Source: Trueperaceae bacterium (GTDB lineage Bacteria; Deinococcota; Deinococci; Deinococcales; Trueperaceae). From it: DNA of 42,775 bases. The translations under genes and the position numbers were made by a program. The DNA is taken from positions 962,317 to 1,005,091 of the forward strand of contig CP070651.1 of NCBI GenBank assembly GCA_020354625.1, given 5' to 3'. A model generated the notes under the pieces. It saw only the letters and a list, made by a program, of their open reading frames with translations. It ran no database searches and was not told where the DNA came from. Below, piece after piece: positions 35,657 through 42,775 of the stretch; position 1 is the first letter of the stretch; every line of letters starts with the position of its first letter.

Positions 35657-36514
35657 ATGCGAGTCGGGTTTGTTCACCAGTTGCTGTGGGATCGTTACGG
35701 CGAGTTTTGGCAACTTCTCGTGGCTGATGCCGAGGCTGAAGTTCGGAGGGCTACGCCCGAGCTTATCGGTAGCGCGGTTTCCGATCCACGAATTGCTCAG
35801 ATTCCATCTGTTGCGTTTCGTCTGGCGGCAGCTGAAGCACTTGCGCTTCAGCATACCGATCTGCTGATCGTACCCCATTTGAACCCTCGTTCTGAATCGA
35901 ACCGAGGTGGAGGGCAGGATCCTTGGATTGCGTCTTTCCCTGAGATGTTGGCTCAGACCGTGAGTGGTCTTCCTCAGATCCTCGGTGTTCCTGCCACACT
36001 CTCCGAAGATATCGAAAGTATCGCCGTAAAGACGTTATATCAACTCTGTCGAGACCATGCTAAAGTCCGACGTATTTGGGATCGTTACCGTAGTAGCAGC
36101 AAACCAGTGCGTGCTACCCAGCCATCTCGGCTATCTCAACCATCCAAGCAACCGATCATCGCTGTTCTAAGCCAACCATGGCTGTTGTGTAAAGCGCTAA
36201 GCAGGGCTCTCCCTTGGCGAGACGAACATCTGGTGTTTCAAAACCAATTCGATCCGGCTTCTCTCCGAAAGGAGGGGTGGCGCATCGATAGCCGGCTCAT
36301 TGCTACCGATAGTGAGGTTATCGGTGCCACTCGTTTGTTTGCGAGGAGGGGTGGTGTTGGTGAGCTTCGAATGATTATTGACGGTGCATCAGGTGCCGAT
36401 ATGTGGTTGGCTAAACAGGTCACCAAGGCTTCACACAAACCGGTATCTATATACACGCTACAGAGTCTATTCCGAGATGATGATCTGAATGATATCCTCT
36501 TGCGTTCAACTTGA
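35657..36514 (+). CDS. Conserved protein resembling the DUF2229 domain of acyl-CoA dehydratase activases
   Basis: The 285-residue protein begins MRVGFVHQLLWDRYGEFWQL, followed by an AEAEVRRATPELIG helix, then SVAFRLAAAEALALQHTDLL and IVPHLNP, and GGGQDPWIASFPEML. The pattern (strand, xxWxxYxxFW, then a D-x-L-x-VP strand) recalls the DUF2229 part of 2-hydroxyacyl-CoA dehydratase activases, but without the usual Cys before the helix, so it may have lost cluster-related functions. This is a family guess from memory and remains weak. It is soluble. It is probably expressed from a leaderless transcript. Confidence 0.6.
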   Translation: MRVGFVHQLLWDRYGEFWQLLVADAEAEVRRATPELIGSAVSDPRIAQIPSVAFRLAAAEALALQHTDLLIVPHLNPRSESNRGGGQDPWIASFPEMLAQTVSGLPQILGVPATLSEDIESIAVKTLYQLCRDHAKVRRIWDRYRSSSKPVRATQPSRLSQPSKQPIIAVLSQPWLLCKALSRALPWRDEHLVFQNQFDPASLRKEGWRIDSRLIATDSEVIGATRLFARRGGVGELRMIIDGASGADMWLAKQVTKASHKPVSIYTLQSLFRDDDLNDILLRST

Positions 36515-36515
36515 G

Positions 36516-36650
36516 GTGTCGTTTCGAAATGTACAGCCTATTTCTATGTTAGCTGTCTCAGAGTTGTCTGATCTGGCCACGTTTCAAGACGACTACGCAG
36601 CAGACAAAAGCGGATTGGATCATCTGATCGATCGACACGAAATTATATAA
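36516..36650 (+). CDS. Possible small protein (34–44 residues) before a membrane protein
   Basis: A frame opens at GTG 36516 or ATG 36546 and reads MLAVSELSDLATFQDDYAAD, then KSGLDHLIDRHEII, ending at TAA 36648–36650. The next gene starts one base later (ATG 36652). Its acidic, helix-like composition and tight spacing suggest a real small gene coupled to the membrane protein. It has no recognisable family and no good ribosome site. Confidence 0.38.
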   Translation: MSFRNVQPISMLAVSELSDLATFQDDYAADKSGLDHLIDRHEII

Positions 36651-36651
36651 G

Positions 36652-36978
36652 ATGACCTTGGTGATGTACCTCGCGGGTGTTCTCTCTCTTATCTATGCTG
36701 TGGTCAATGCCTTCGGCGCCTGGGCTGTCATACGCCGGAAGCCTTTGGTGGCGAGCCTATTCATGTTGGCGGCTTCTTGTTTGATCGTCGCTGCTGTCGC
36801 TCTTGTGTATAAGTTGCCGTTTGCCCTCTGGTTGCTCGGTTCCGGTCTGATGATGGCATCGATCGCATCTCTCATGAACGCCTGGATTGTCTTGGGTCGT
36901 GTAGTATGGCGTTTTCATCTGATCCGTGCTGTGTGGGCCGGCATCGTTTTTGCTATAGCGCTGTTTGTGTTTCGCTAG
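36652..36978 (+). CDS. Small integral membrane protein
   Basis: The 108-residue protein is almost wholly hydrophobic, with four predicted spans (about 3–24, 33–51, 56–76 and 87–107) separated by short basic or polar turns (VIRRKPLV, LGRVVWRFH). No family is recognised. The base composition is like that of the neighbours. A preceding ORF ends one base before it, so translation may be coupled. Confidence 0.62.
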   Translation: MTLVMYLAGVLSLIYAVVNAFGAWAVIRRKPLVASLFMLAASCLIVAAVALVYKLPFALWLLGSGLMMASIASLMNAWIVLGRVVWRFHLIRAVWAGIVFAIALFVFR

Positions 36979-37080
36979 CCTGCGAATTCGTTCTGCTGAG
37001 GGTAGCCGAGCAGCCGACCCCATACTAGGCTTCATTCCGGTGTTCAGTGCGCTTTTCGCGCCGACGTAATGCCTCTCTTG

Positions 37081-37186
37081 TAAAGCGGTTGCCAAAATTA
37101 TGTAAGCAGGTATCATCCAAGAAACGGGCTACAGGACGGTATTTCACCCACTGACTTTGTCCGTGACCAGATGATACCTGCCTTAC
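37081..37186 (-). repeat. Repeat family B, copy 2 (MITE-like, 106 bases)
   Basis: This is the inverted counterpart of 18314–18419, the same length with eight mismatches. The inverted arms are kept. It begins about 100 bases after the small membrane-protein gene and is followed within 10 bases by a degenerate repeat A copy, so two different element types stand side by side here. Confidence 0.8.
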
Positions 37187-37195
37187 TCACCCGCA

Positions 37196-37235
37196 AGTAA
37201 TCTTGGCAGCGACCGGATCACCGAGAGACTGTTTA
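37196..37235 (+). repeat. Palindromic repeat family A, copy 3 (degenerate; 3' end of gcdH)
   Basis: AGTAATCTTGGCA, then a decayed arm GCGACCGGATCACCGA, then GAGACTGTTTA. The right edge equals that of copies 1 and 2, and its TTTA supplies, on the reverse strand, the TAA stop of the acyl-CoA dehydrogenase gene (37235–37233), just as in csaB. Confidence 0.55.
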
Positions 37236-38423
37236 GAAAGCGTTTTGCCCAGTGACCTCACGTCCCAATACGAGAGTGTGAACTGTGTCCGTACCTTCAT
37301 ACGTGGAAACGGTTTCGAGGTTGAGCATATGACGGATGCTGGCATACTCAGTGGTAATCCCATTAGCTCCCAACAGATCGCGTGCAGCTCTCGCTGTTTT
37401 CAAGGCTGCGCGGACGTTGTCGCGCTTAGCGAGAGAAACCCTGGCAGGGGTGTCTCTGCCATCTTCTTTGAGACGTGCCAGATGATAAGCCAAGAGGCTC
37501 CCTTTGGTAAGATCACCCAGCATATCTGCCAAGCGAGCCTGAACGAGCTGTTTGCTGGCTAGCGGCTTCCCAAAAACTAGGCGGTCTTCAGTGTATCGAG
37601 CAGCCTCTTCAAAACAACCGAAACCAGCTCCGAGGACGCCGAAAGCGATTCCGAAGCGTGCTTGGTTGAGGCAAGAGAGGGCACCTTTCAGCCCCCTGAC
37701 TTCGAGTCGATGGCTTATCGGCACAGCGACCTCATCGAGATAAAGTTCCGAGGTTGCTGATGCCCTCATGGAGGCCTTGGTTTTGATATCGACGGCCTGA
37801 AAACCTTCAGTGTCCGTTTCGACCACAAATCCCAAGATTTCGTTGCTCTCTTCCTCTTTTGCCCAGATGATGGCGATGTCGGCTAGTGTACCGTTTGTGA
37901 TCCACCGTTTTACTCCGTTGAGGAGGTAGTGTTCACCGACTCGGCGAGCTCTCGTACGCATATTGGCTGGGTCGCTGCCCGCATCTGGTTCTGTAAGGCC
38001 GAAGCAGCCAATAGCTTCTCCGCTAGCCAATTTGGGCAGCCAAGCGTTTTTGAGACGTTCAGAGCCGTAGCGGTAGATCGGATACATCACCAGGCTCGAC
38101 TGAACACTTACAAAGGATCTCATGCCGGAATCCGCGTATTCGAGCTCCCGATTTACCAGACCGTACGCAGTATAAGAGGCCTCTGATCCACCATATCTTT
38201 CCGGCAAGGTTACCCCGAGCACACCTAGCTCTCCGAATTGGCGTGGCAGGTACTCAGGGAAGACGCCCTGTGTCCACCACGCGTCTATGTGAGGTCTGAT
38301 CTCACTCTGGACAAACTCGCGAACGCTATCTCGAATGAGACGTTCTTCGGGAGTATACAAGGGCTCCAATTCGAAGAAATCCTCGAGATGCGTACGCGTT
38401 GCGCGGGTGATTGTTCCGATCAT
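37233..38423 (-). CDS. Acyl-CoA dehydrogenase, glutaryl-CoA dehydrogenase-like
   Basis: This protein of about 396 residues has the acyl-CoA dehydrogenase layout: FFELEPLYTPEERLIRDSVR near the N-terminus, GCFGLTEPDAGSDPANMRT (about 130–148), GVKRWITNGTLADIAIIWAK, FGKPLASKQLVQARLADML, and STYEGTDTVHTLVLGREVTG at the C-terminus with the catalytic base Glu near 376. The sequence is closest to glutaryl-CoA dehydrogenase, which decarboxylates glutaryl-CoA to crotonyl-CoA in lysine and tryptophan breakdown. I used ATG 38423, which has GAGGGGG upstream and begins MIGTITRATR, and not the upstream ATG 38501 that lies inside the preceding gene. Its neighbour upstream ends 14 bases earlier. Confidence 0.9.
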   Translation of the reverse strand: MIGTITRATRTHLEDFFELEPLYTPEERLIRDSVREFVQSEIRPHIDAWWTQGVFPEYLPRQFGELGVLGVTLPERYGGSEASYTAYGLVNRELEYADSGMRSFVSVQSSLVMYPIYRYGSERLKNAWLPKLASGEAIGCFGLTEPDAGSDPANMRTRARRVGEHYLLNGVKRWITNGTLADIAIIWAKEEESNEILGFVVETDTEGFQAVDIKTKASMRASATSELYLDEVAVPISHRLEVRGLKGALSCLNQARFGIAFGVLGAGFGCFEEAARYTEDRLVFGKPLASKQLVQARLADMLGDLTKGSLLAYHLARLKEDGRDTPARVSLAKRDNVRAALKTARAARDLLGANGITTEYASIRHMLNLETVSTYEGTDTVHTLVLGREVTGQNAF

Positions 38424-38437
38424 GGAATCGCGCCCCC

Positions 38438-38680
38438 TCAACCCTCTCCAAAGAGCTTTTTCATCGCATCGGCTTTGCTGGTGCGTTTTGCGATATGCCA
38501 AAGCTCTCCTTGCTTGTCGAGCCTCCCCTGTTTCACAAGAACCTCCAAAGCAGCCTCGATTGTGTCGACGGCTAGCTCTTCGTAGTGATGCTCATCGATA
38601 AAACGTTGGATTTGTCTGAGAGTGGTGCCAGTAGAACCGTGAAACTCTACGGCTTCGAACACCCAATCATCAACAGTCAT
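38438..38680 (-). CDS. Small winged-helix-like protein
   Basis: The 80-residue protein reads MTVDDWVFEAVEFHGSTGTT, then LRQIQRFIDEHHYEELAVDT, then IEAALEVLVKQGRLDKQGE and a final RTSKADAMKKLFGEG. The helix–helix–wing pattern suggests a DNA-binding winged helix; similar proteins occur in Deinococcus genomes without known function. It precedes gcdH by 14 bases, so the two are probably co-transcribed, and it might regulate that operon. Confidence 0.72.
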   Translation of the reverse strand: MTVDDWVFEAVEFHGSTGTTLRQIQRFIDEHHYEELAVDTIEAALEVLVKQGRLDKQGELWHIAKRTSKADAMKKLFGEG

Positions 38681-38741
38681 GAATCAGTGTACGCCTTCCT
38701 CTGCGTTTGGGGTAGATTGTGACATCGCTCTGGTAACCGGT

Positions 38742-39719
38742 CTATCGAGCAAAACCGCCCTTGGGACCTTTTTTGGGCTCTCTATAGTAAGCTTCTAGTT
38801 CACCTCCGGAGAGCTCTTCCCAGGTGACGCCTTCGTCCATCGTTATCACTTTGACTGGGCAGGCTTTTACACATGCATCACATCCCATGCAGCGTTCGGG
38901 ATCCAACGTGAGGACGGTTCCTTCTCTGTCAGCAGCTTCGAAGTCACGACGAAATGCCTGGGTAGGGCAGACGTTGGTGCACACTGGGCACAAGATACAG
39001 CCCTCTGCCACCCTCGGTAGCCTCCAAGGAACAAGCGCATCAAGGTCGGGATTGGCGGCCTCGATAATTTGGTACTGGCGCTGCATCTCGGTTGGCAGGC
39101 TATCATCATCTTCTCCGATGGCGAGAGGTGCTAGCGCTTCTGCAGCCACATGTTGAACGTTGCGCCAACCCCGACGAAATAGGTCGCGACGGCTCAATTT
39201 ATCCTTATCGAGATCTTCTTCTAAAGTATCTGTCTCAACGATGATGACCTCGAACCGACGTCCCAGGAGCTCGTTGAGTACTTCTGCAGTTTTTCGCGTA
39301 TTTTCGATCGTCTCTTTGGTAGCTTCCGAACCGATGGGGCACCGATTACAATCGGCGTGCGCCAGGGTCGTTTTCTTGCCGGTGTTCAGCAATACGAGAT
39401 CGCTTGGGCGCAGCCTCCCAAGGCAGTGGACCGTTTCGGTTTTACCGCTGACTCGTGAACATTTGAGAGTTGCGCTCGGCTGGTACCTTACATTGGTCTC
39501 GAGTGCCTGGGAGGGGCATACTTGGACACATAGACCACAGCCTGTACAGTCTACGTCGTCGATCTCGACTTTGCGCTTGATCGTTATGGCCTGGTGGGGG
39601 CAGACGTCGTGACATTCACTACACACTGAGGCCGATTGTTTGACCGCCAGACAGAACTCCTCGTGGTACGTGGGCTCCACACTGGCAGCTTTGAAAAGTA
39701 GTCTAAAGAGATCGTCCAT
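38742..39719 (-). CDS. Multi-cluster 4Fe-4S ferredoxin-type protein
   Basis: The 325-residue protein contains four classical or near-classical ferredoxin motifs: CSECHDVCP (about 33–41), CTGCGLCVQVCP (about 59–70), CILCPVCTNVCP and CMGCDACVKACP (both in the C-terminal third). Between them lie further cysteines, LKCSRV, VHCLGRL and ADCNRCPIG, which may bind another cluster. It is soluble with no signal peptide. It probably carries electrons for a dehydrogenase or oxidoreductase encoded elsewhere. The arrangement resembles HdrA/MvhD-type or electron-bifurcation accessory proteins but I cannot name a family. It is in line with the DAHP synthase gene (29 bases between). Confidence 0.8.
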   Translation of the reverse strand: MDDLFRLLFKAASVEPTYHEEFCLAVKQSASVCSECHDVCPHQAITIKRKVEIDDVDCTGCGLCVQVCPSQALETNVRYQPSATLKCSRVSGKTETVHCLGRLRPSDLVLLNTGKKTTLAHADCNRCPIGSEATKETIENTRKTAEVLNELLGRRFEVIIVETDTLEEDLDKDKLSRRDLFRRGWRNVQHVAAEALAPLAIGEDDDSLPTEMQRQYQIIEAANPDLDALVPWRLPRVAEGCILCPVCTNVCPTQAFRRDFEAADREGTVLTLDPERCMGCDACVKACPVKVITMDEGVTWEELSGGELEAYYREPKKGPKGGFAR

Positions 39720-39748
39720 ACAGCCTGTTTATCGGTTAGTCACTGCGT

Positions 39749-40849
39749 TTAGAAACCGTAGACCTCGTGACGTTTGATCGAGAGCTTTTTGTGATACCCC
39801 GTCTCTTCCAAGTAACGGTCGAACGTGTCGAAATCGATCTGTTGCTTGTTATCCGATAGAGCGACCTCAGGATTGGGGTGTACCTCGATCATGATGCCAT
39901 CGGCTCCTACGGCAAGGCCGGCCTTGGTCAATGCCACGAGTAGATCTCTGCGGCCACCTGAATGCACGACATCGACGAGAACGGGGAGGTGGGTTTCAAG
40001 TTTCGCGAGGGCTACTGCTGAGACATCGAGTGTATTCCGGGTGTATTTTTCAAAAGTCCGGATGCCGCGTTCGCAGAGAATGATGTTCGGATTGCCGGCG
40101 CTGAGAAGGTACTCGGCCGCCATAACCCACTCCTCGATCGTCGCACTCAGCCCGCGCTTCAGAATGACGGGCTTATCTGTGTTGCCGACCGCTTTTAGCA
40201 GCATGAAGTTTTGCATATTTCGGGCACCGATCTGCAGAACATCTACATATTCTATGAACATGCCGATATCTCGAGGATCCATGATCTCGGTAACGAACTT
40301 CAACCCGTATTGATCGCAGGCCTCGCGCCCGAGTCGAAGTCCCCCTTCGCCGAGCCCTTGGAAGCTGTAGGGGTCGGTTCTGGGCTTGAAGGCGCCACCA
40401 CGAAAGAGGGTTACTCCTTTAGAAGCGACATACTCAGCCGTGAGCAAGACTTGCTCTCGGGATTCCAACGCACACGGTCCTGCGATCAGCACCGGAGAGT
40501 GATTACTCCCTATGTGAACATCGCCAACTCGTACGACGGTGTCTTCATGATCGAGGGTGCGGGAGGTCAAATACTTCTTTTTGTCGTGATCGTCCTCGAG
40601 CTGCATGCTCGCCTGAAAGATCTGTTTGAAGAGACTCTTGACAGTCGGTTCGTCGAACGGTCCTTTGTTAGCCGCCACGATTGCCTCGAGCATCTCTTGT
40701 TCACGTGCTGGATCGTAGTGTGACAATCCGAGAGTCGTCTGAGCTTCGCCGATCCTTTCGGCAACCTCGGCACGTTCTGACAAGAGTTCGAGGATGTTGA
40801 TGTTGAGGACGTCAATTTGCTTTCGTAAGCTCTGGATTTTCTCTCTCAT
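39749..40849 (-). CDS. Bifunctional chorismate mutase / 3-deoxy-7-phosphoheptulonate synthase
   Basis: The 366-residue protein has an N-terminal AroQ-type chorismate mutase domain (REKIQSLRKQIDVLNINILE, then LLSERAEVAERIG, residues 1–90) and a C-terminal KDO8P-like type I-beta DAHP synthase domain (LIAGPCALESREQVLLTAEY, FRGGAFKPRTDPYSFQGLG, QIGARNMQNFMLLKAVG, GIMIEVHPNPEVALSDNKQQ). It joins phosphoenolpyruvate and erythrose-4-phosphate at the entry of the shikimate pathway. As in Bacillus AroA(G), the mutase domain likely mediates feedback by chorismate or prephenate. I chose ATG 40849 with GAGAG upstream; it overlaps the end of tatC by 38 bases. Confidence 0.95.
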   Translation of the reverse strand: MREKIQSLRKQIDVLNINILELLSERAEVAERIGEAQTTLGLSHYDPAREQEMLEAIVAANKGPFDEPTVKSLFKQIFQASMQLEDDHDKKKYLTSRTLDHEDTVVRVGDVHIGSNHSPVLIAGPCALESREQVLLTAEYVASKGVTLFRGGAFKPRTDPYSFQGLGEGGLRLGREACDQYGLKFVTEIMDPRDIGMFIEYVDVLQIGARNMQNFMLLKAVGNTDKPVILKRGLSATIEEWVMAAEYLLSAGNPNIILCERGIRTFEKYTRNTLDVSAVALAKLETHLPVLVDVVHSGGRRDLLVALTKAGLAVGADGIMIEVHPNPEVALSDNKQQIDFDTFDRYLEETGYHKKLSIKRHEVYGF

Positions 40850-41546
40850 GATCAACTCTCTTTTGGGATAGACGAACGACAAGAATCGTGACCTCATAAA
40901 GCACAACGAGCGGAGCGGCCACGAGGGCGAAATTGAAGGGATCGGCGGTGGGGGTGATGAGCGCAGCCAAGACCAAGCCGATGACAATCGCCATGCGACG
41001 TTGTTTTGCCAAGAAAGGGGCTCGGACAAGTCCGATTCTAGCAAACAGGAAACCGAGGACAGGCATTTCGAAAATGAGCCCAAAGACCGCCATAATGAGT
41101 AGGAGCTTAGAGATGTAGTCGCCGATGGAGGGCAGTACGGAAACCTCGTTCCCTAGAAAGCCGAGGATAATCGGAATGCTAAAGGGCAGTACGATGTACC
41201 GTCCGAACAATACACCTGATGAGAAGGCGATCGCTGTCAGAAGAATAAAAGGGGCAGCCCAGCGGCGCTCTTGCGGATAGAGGCCCGGCGCGACAAATCC
41301 CCAAATTTGTCCCCCGATGATCGGGGAGGCGAGCACTAGCCCAAAGAAACTAGCGATCTGCATGCTCACGATGAACGGCTCTAGTAAGCCGAAGGCGTTG
41401 AGGGTGAGGTTGGAGGGGAGTGGCTCTTTGAGCCAGTCGAGGATCTTGAAGCGAAAGATGAAAGTCGCCCCAGCAGGTATTACCCAAGCACCTAAGGCGA
41501 TAAAGAGCCGGTTTCTCAACTCTTCGAAGTGATCGATAAGGGTCAT
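40812..41546 (-). CDS. tatC: Twin-arginine translocase subunit TatC
   Basis: The 244-residue protein begins MTLIDHFEELRNRLFIALGA, the conserved N-terminus with the HFEELRxR signal-peptide site, and shows six membrane spans with VAPGLYPQERR in the first cytoplasmic loops and FEMPVLGFLFARIGL (FExP motif). TatC recognises twin-arginine signal peptides and recruits TatA to move folded proteins across the membrane. It follows tatA with 86 bases between, and its end overlaps the DAHP synthase start. Confidence 0.96.
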   Translation of the reverse strand: MTLIDHFEELRNRLFIALGAWVIPAGATFIFRFKILDWLKEPLPSNLTLNAFGLLEPFIVSMQIASFFGLVLASPIIGGQIWGFVAPGLYPQERRWAAPFILLTAIAFSSGVLFGRYIVLPFSIPIILGFLGNEVSVLPSIGDYISKLLLIMAVFGLIFEMPVLGFLFARIGLVRAPFLAKQRRMAIVIGLVLAALITPTADPFNFALVAAPLVVLYEVTILVVRLSQKRVDHERENPELTKAN

Positions 41547-41632
41547 ACCGATTGTCGTCTAAGTTTTAGGCAACTGCCAGAAAAGGCGAGATCGATGCCG
41601 AAACAAAATCAGAGGGTGCCAGGTTCGGCACG

Positions 41633-41869
41633 TTACGTCGTTTTGCTTTCGGCGCTCGCTTCGCTTCTCTGTGTATGTTCGCCACTTTTGTCATCCTTGG
41701 AGATTTCGGTTTCGATGTCACCTTTGATTTCACGAAGACCCTTACGGAACTCTCGAACCGATTGACCGATTCCCTTCGCCATCTCCGGGAGACGGCGTGG
41801 TCCAAAGATAAGTAGTACGACAACCAATATGATGAGAAGTTCCCAGATGCCGAGTGGGCCGATGCGCAT
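41633..41869 (-). CDS. tatA: Twin-arginine translocase subunit TatA
   Basis: The 78-residue protein has one N-terminal membrane helix (IWELLIILVVVLLIFGPRRL), the FGPRRLPE hinge and an amphipathic helix (GIGQSVREFRKGLREIKGDI), then a charged tail, as in TatA/TatE. It forms the transport pore with tatC downstream. AGGAGGT lies six bases before the ATG, a strong ribosome site. No tatB gene is seen, which agrees with the minimal TatAC systems of many Gram-positive and Deinococcota bacteria. Confidence 0.96.
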   Translation of the reverse strand: MRIGPLGIWELLIILVVVLLIFGPRRLPEMAKGIGQSVREFRKGLREIKGDIETEISKDDKSGEHTQRSEASAESKTT

Positions 41870-42001
41870 GTTGACCTCCTGTGCAAACGATGCCTAAAAA
41901 CAGTAAAACCAGCTTACCACTTTTAACGGAAGGAGGGGGGTGCTGAACTTGCATGGCATGTGTGGCAAGCAGACCCGTGTCGACTCGGCGCCAACGTTGT
42001 A

Positions 42002-42030
42002 TTGACACCCGAAAAAGCCCGTGCTAGGCT
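42002..42030 (+). promoter_or_regulatory. Strong sigma-70-type promoter of the tRNA–tuf operon
   Basis: TTGACA (42002–42007), exactly 17 bases, then TAGGCT (42025–42030) with a TGC extension. This is the best promoter in the window. It lies about 53 bases before the first tRNA gene, fitting the high demand for tRNA and elongation factor. Confidence 0.85.
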
Positions 42031-42082
42031 AACTAGCTGGACATCGCGAGGTGTCTACTGGAGCGTGCTCGGCCGGAGCGAT

Positions 42083-42158
42083 GCCACCCTAGCTCAATTG
42101 GTAGAGCGCCCGACTTGTAATCGGAAGGTTGTCGGTTCGATTCCGATGGGTGGCTCCA
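42083..42158 (+). tRNA. tRNA-Thr (anticodon TGT)
   Basis: The 76 bases fold as a complete cloverleaf: acceptor GCCACCC/GGGTGGC, D arm, anticodon loop CTTGTAA (TGT), T arm with GGTTCGATTCC, and an encoded CCA end. Confidence 0.95.
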
Positions 42159-42207
42159 GGATTCTCCGAAGCCCTGCGTCATTCGCGGTGTTTTTGAGAG
42201 AGGTTGT

Positions 42208-42293
42208 GGGTAGGTGCCCGAGTGGTTAAAGGGGACGGACTGTAAATCCGTTGGCTTTTGCCTACGCTGGTTCGAATCCAGCCCTGCCCACCA
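42208..42293 (+). tRNA. tRNA-Tyr (anticodon GTA)
   Basis: The 86 bases include the long variable arm expected for bacterial tRNA-Tyr. Acceptor GGGTAGG pairs with CCTGCCC; the anticodon loop is CTGTAAA (GTA); A73 and CCA follow. Confidence 0.95.
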
Positions 42294-42333
42294 ACGAGAC
42301 CGGGATTTCCTGTCGGATCCCTGTAGTCGGTGT

Positions 42334-42409
<76 letters not shown>

Positions 42410-42460
42410 TACGTGCCTACGCCGTCGCGTCAGCACGGTGGGAATGTGGGGTCTTGGCAG

Positions 42461-42535
<75 letters not shown>

Positions 42536-42586
42536 TCCTAGATCCTATAGTCTTTTGTAAGGTCGGGCTCGCCGACCGTTGACTAG

Positions 42587-42775
<189 letters not shown>

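Overview
The window looks like chromosomal core DNA of a bacterium of the Deinococcota (Deinococcus–Thermus) type, or a relative, with moderate G+C (about 50–55 % by eye). Several features point that way: a cinA–recA pair, a csaB–DUF5693 pair, a short zinc-free-type ribosomal protein L31, a TIGR03492-type lipid-A-disaccharide-synthase-like protein, a tRNA(Thr-Tyr-Gly-Thr)–tuf cluster, and several genes with a -10-like box placed 5–8 bases before the start codon (leaderless style). This placement is an inference from gene content; no rRNA or complete marker set is present. Nothing here is phage, plasmid, CRISPR or a classical insertion sequence. The accessory signal consists of short palindromic repeats and gene remnants.

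Layout. 1–1489 (minus): recA N-terminus and cinA. 1634–5065 (plus): an AAA+ ATPase plus VWA protein pair of Mg-chelatase type, then a Nudix hydrolase. 5437–11859 (minus): a TPR protein, csaB with a DUF5693 membrane protein (cell-wall polymer pyruvylation), then pyrG–udk (pyrimidine nucleotides). 12074–16835 (plus): gmk, rpoZ, a decayed coaBC fragment, argR and a large TPR lipoprotein-like or secreted protein. 16920–18173 (minus): TraB-family membrane protein. 18314–18786: a repeat element next to a decayed gene. 18815–20641 (plus): GAF-domain histidine kinase. 20715–22750 (minus): rpmE, sufE and a sarcosine-oxidase-like flavoenzyme. 22856–29117 (plus): aroA, cmk–nadK, a methyltransferase-like protein, a TIGR03492 protein and an orphan ABC ATPase. 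29159–33092 (minus): the sulfolipid pair sqdX/sqdB and a family 2 glycosyltransferase. 33143–36978 (plus): MrfA/YprA-type helicase, a DUF2229-like protein, small ORFs and a small membrane protein. 37081–41869 (minus): two repeat copies, then gcdH, a small winged-helix protein, a multi-cluster ferredoxin, chorismate mutase–DAHP synthase, tatC and tatA. 42002–42775 (plus): a strong promoter, four tRNA genes and the start of tuf.

How the genes work together: nucleotide supply (pyrG, udk, gmk, cmk), aromatic amino-acid entry (DAHP synthase and aroA), NAD(P) balance (nadK), envelope building (csaB/DUF5693, sqdB/sqdX, two glycosyltransferases, TIGR03492), protein export (tatA/tatC) and DNA repair (recA, MrfA-like helicase). 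The most unusual observations are three families of palindromic short repeats, two of which sit at gene 3' ends; one family ends exactly at the stop codons of csaB and gcdH. Others are a CinA whose deamidase domain has lost all catalytic residues, an ArgR without its arginine-binding Asp-Asp pair, a coaBC remnant behind gmk–rpoZ, a multiply frameshifted gene remnant beside a repeat, and sulfolipid genes in an apparently non-photosynthetic context. I saw no clearly new multi-gene system.
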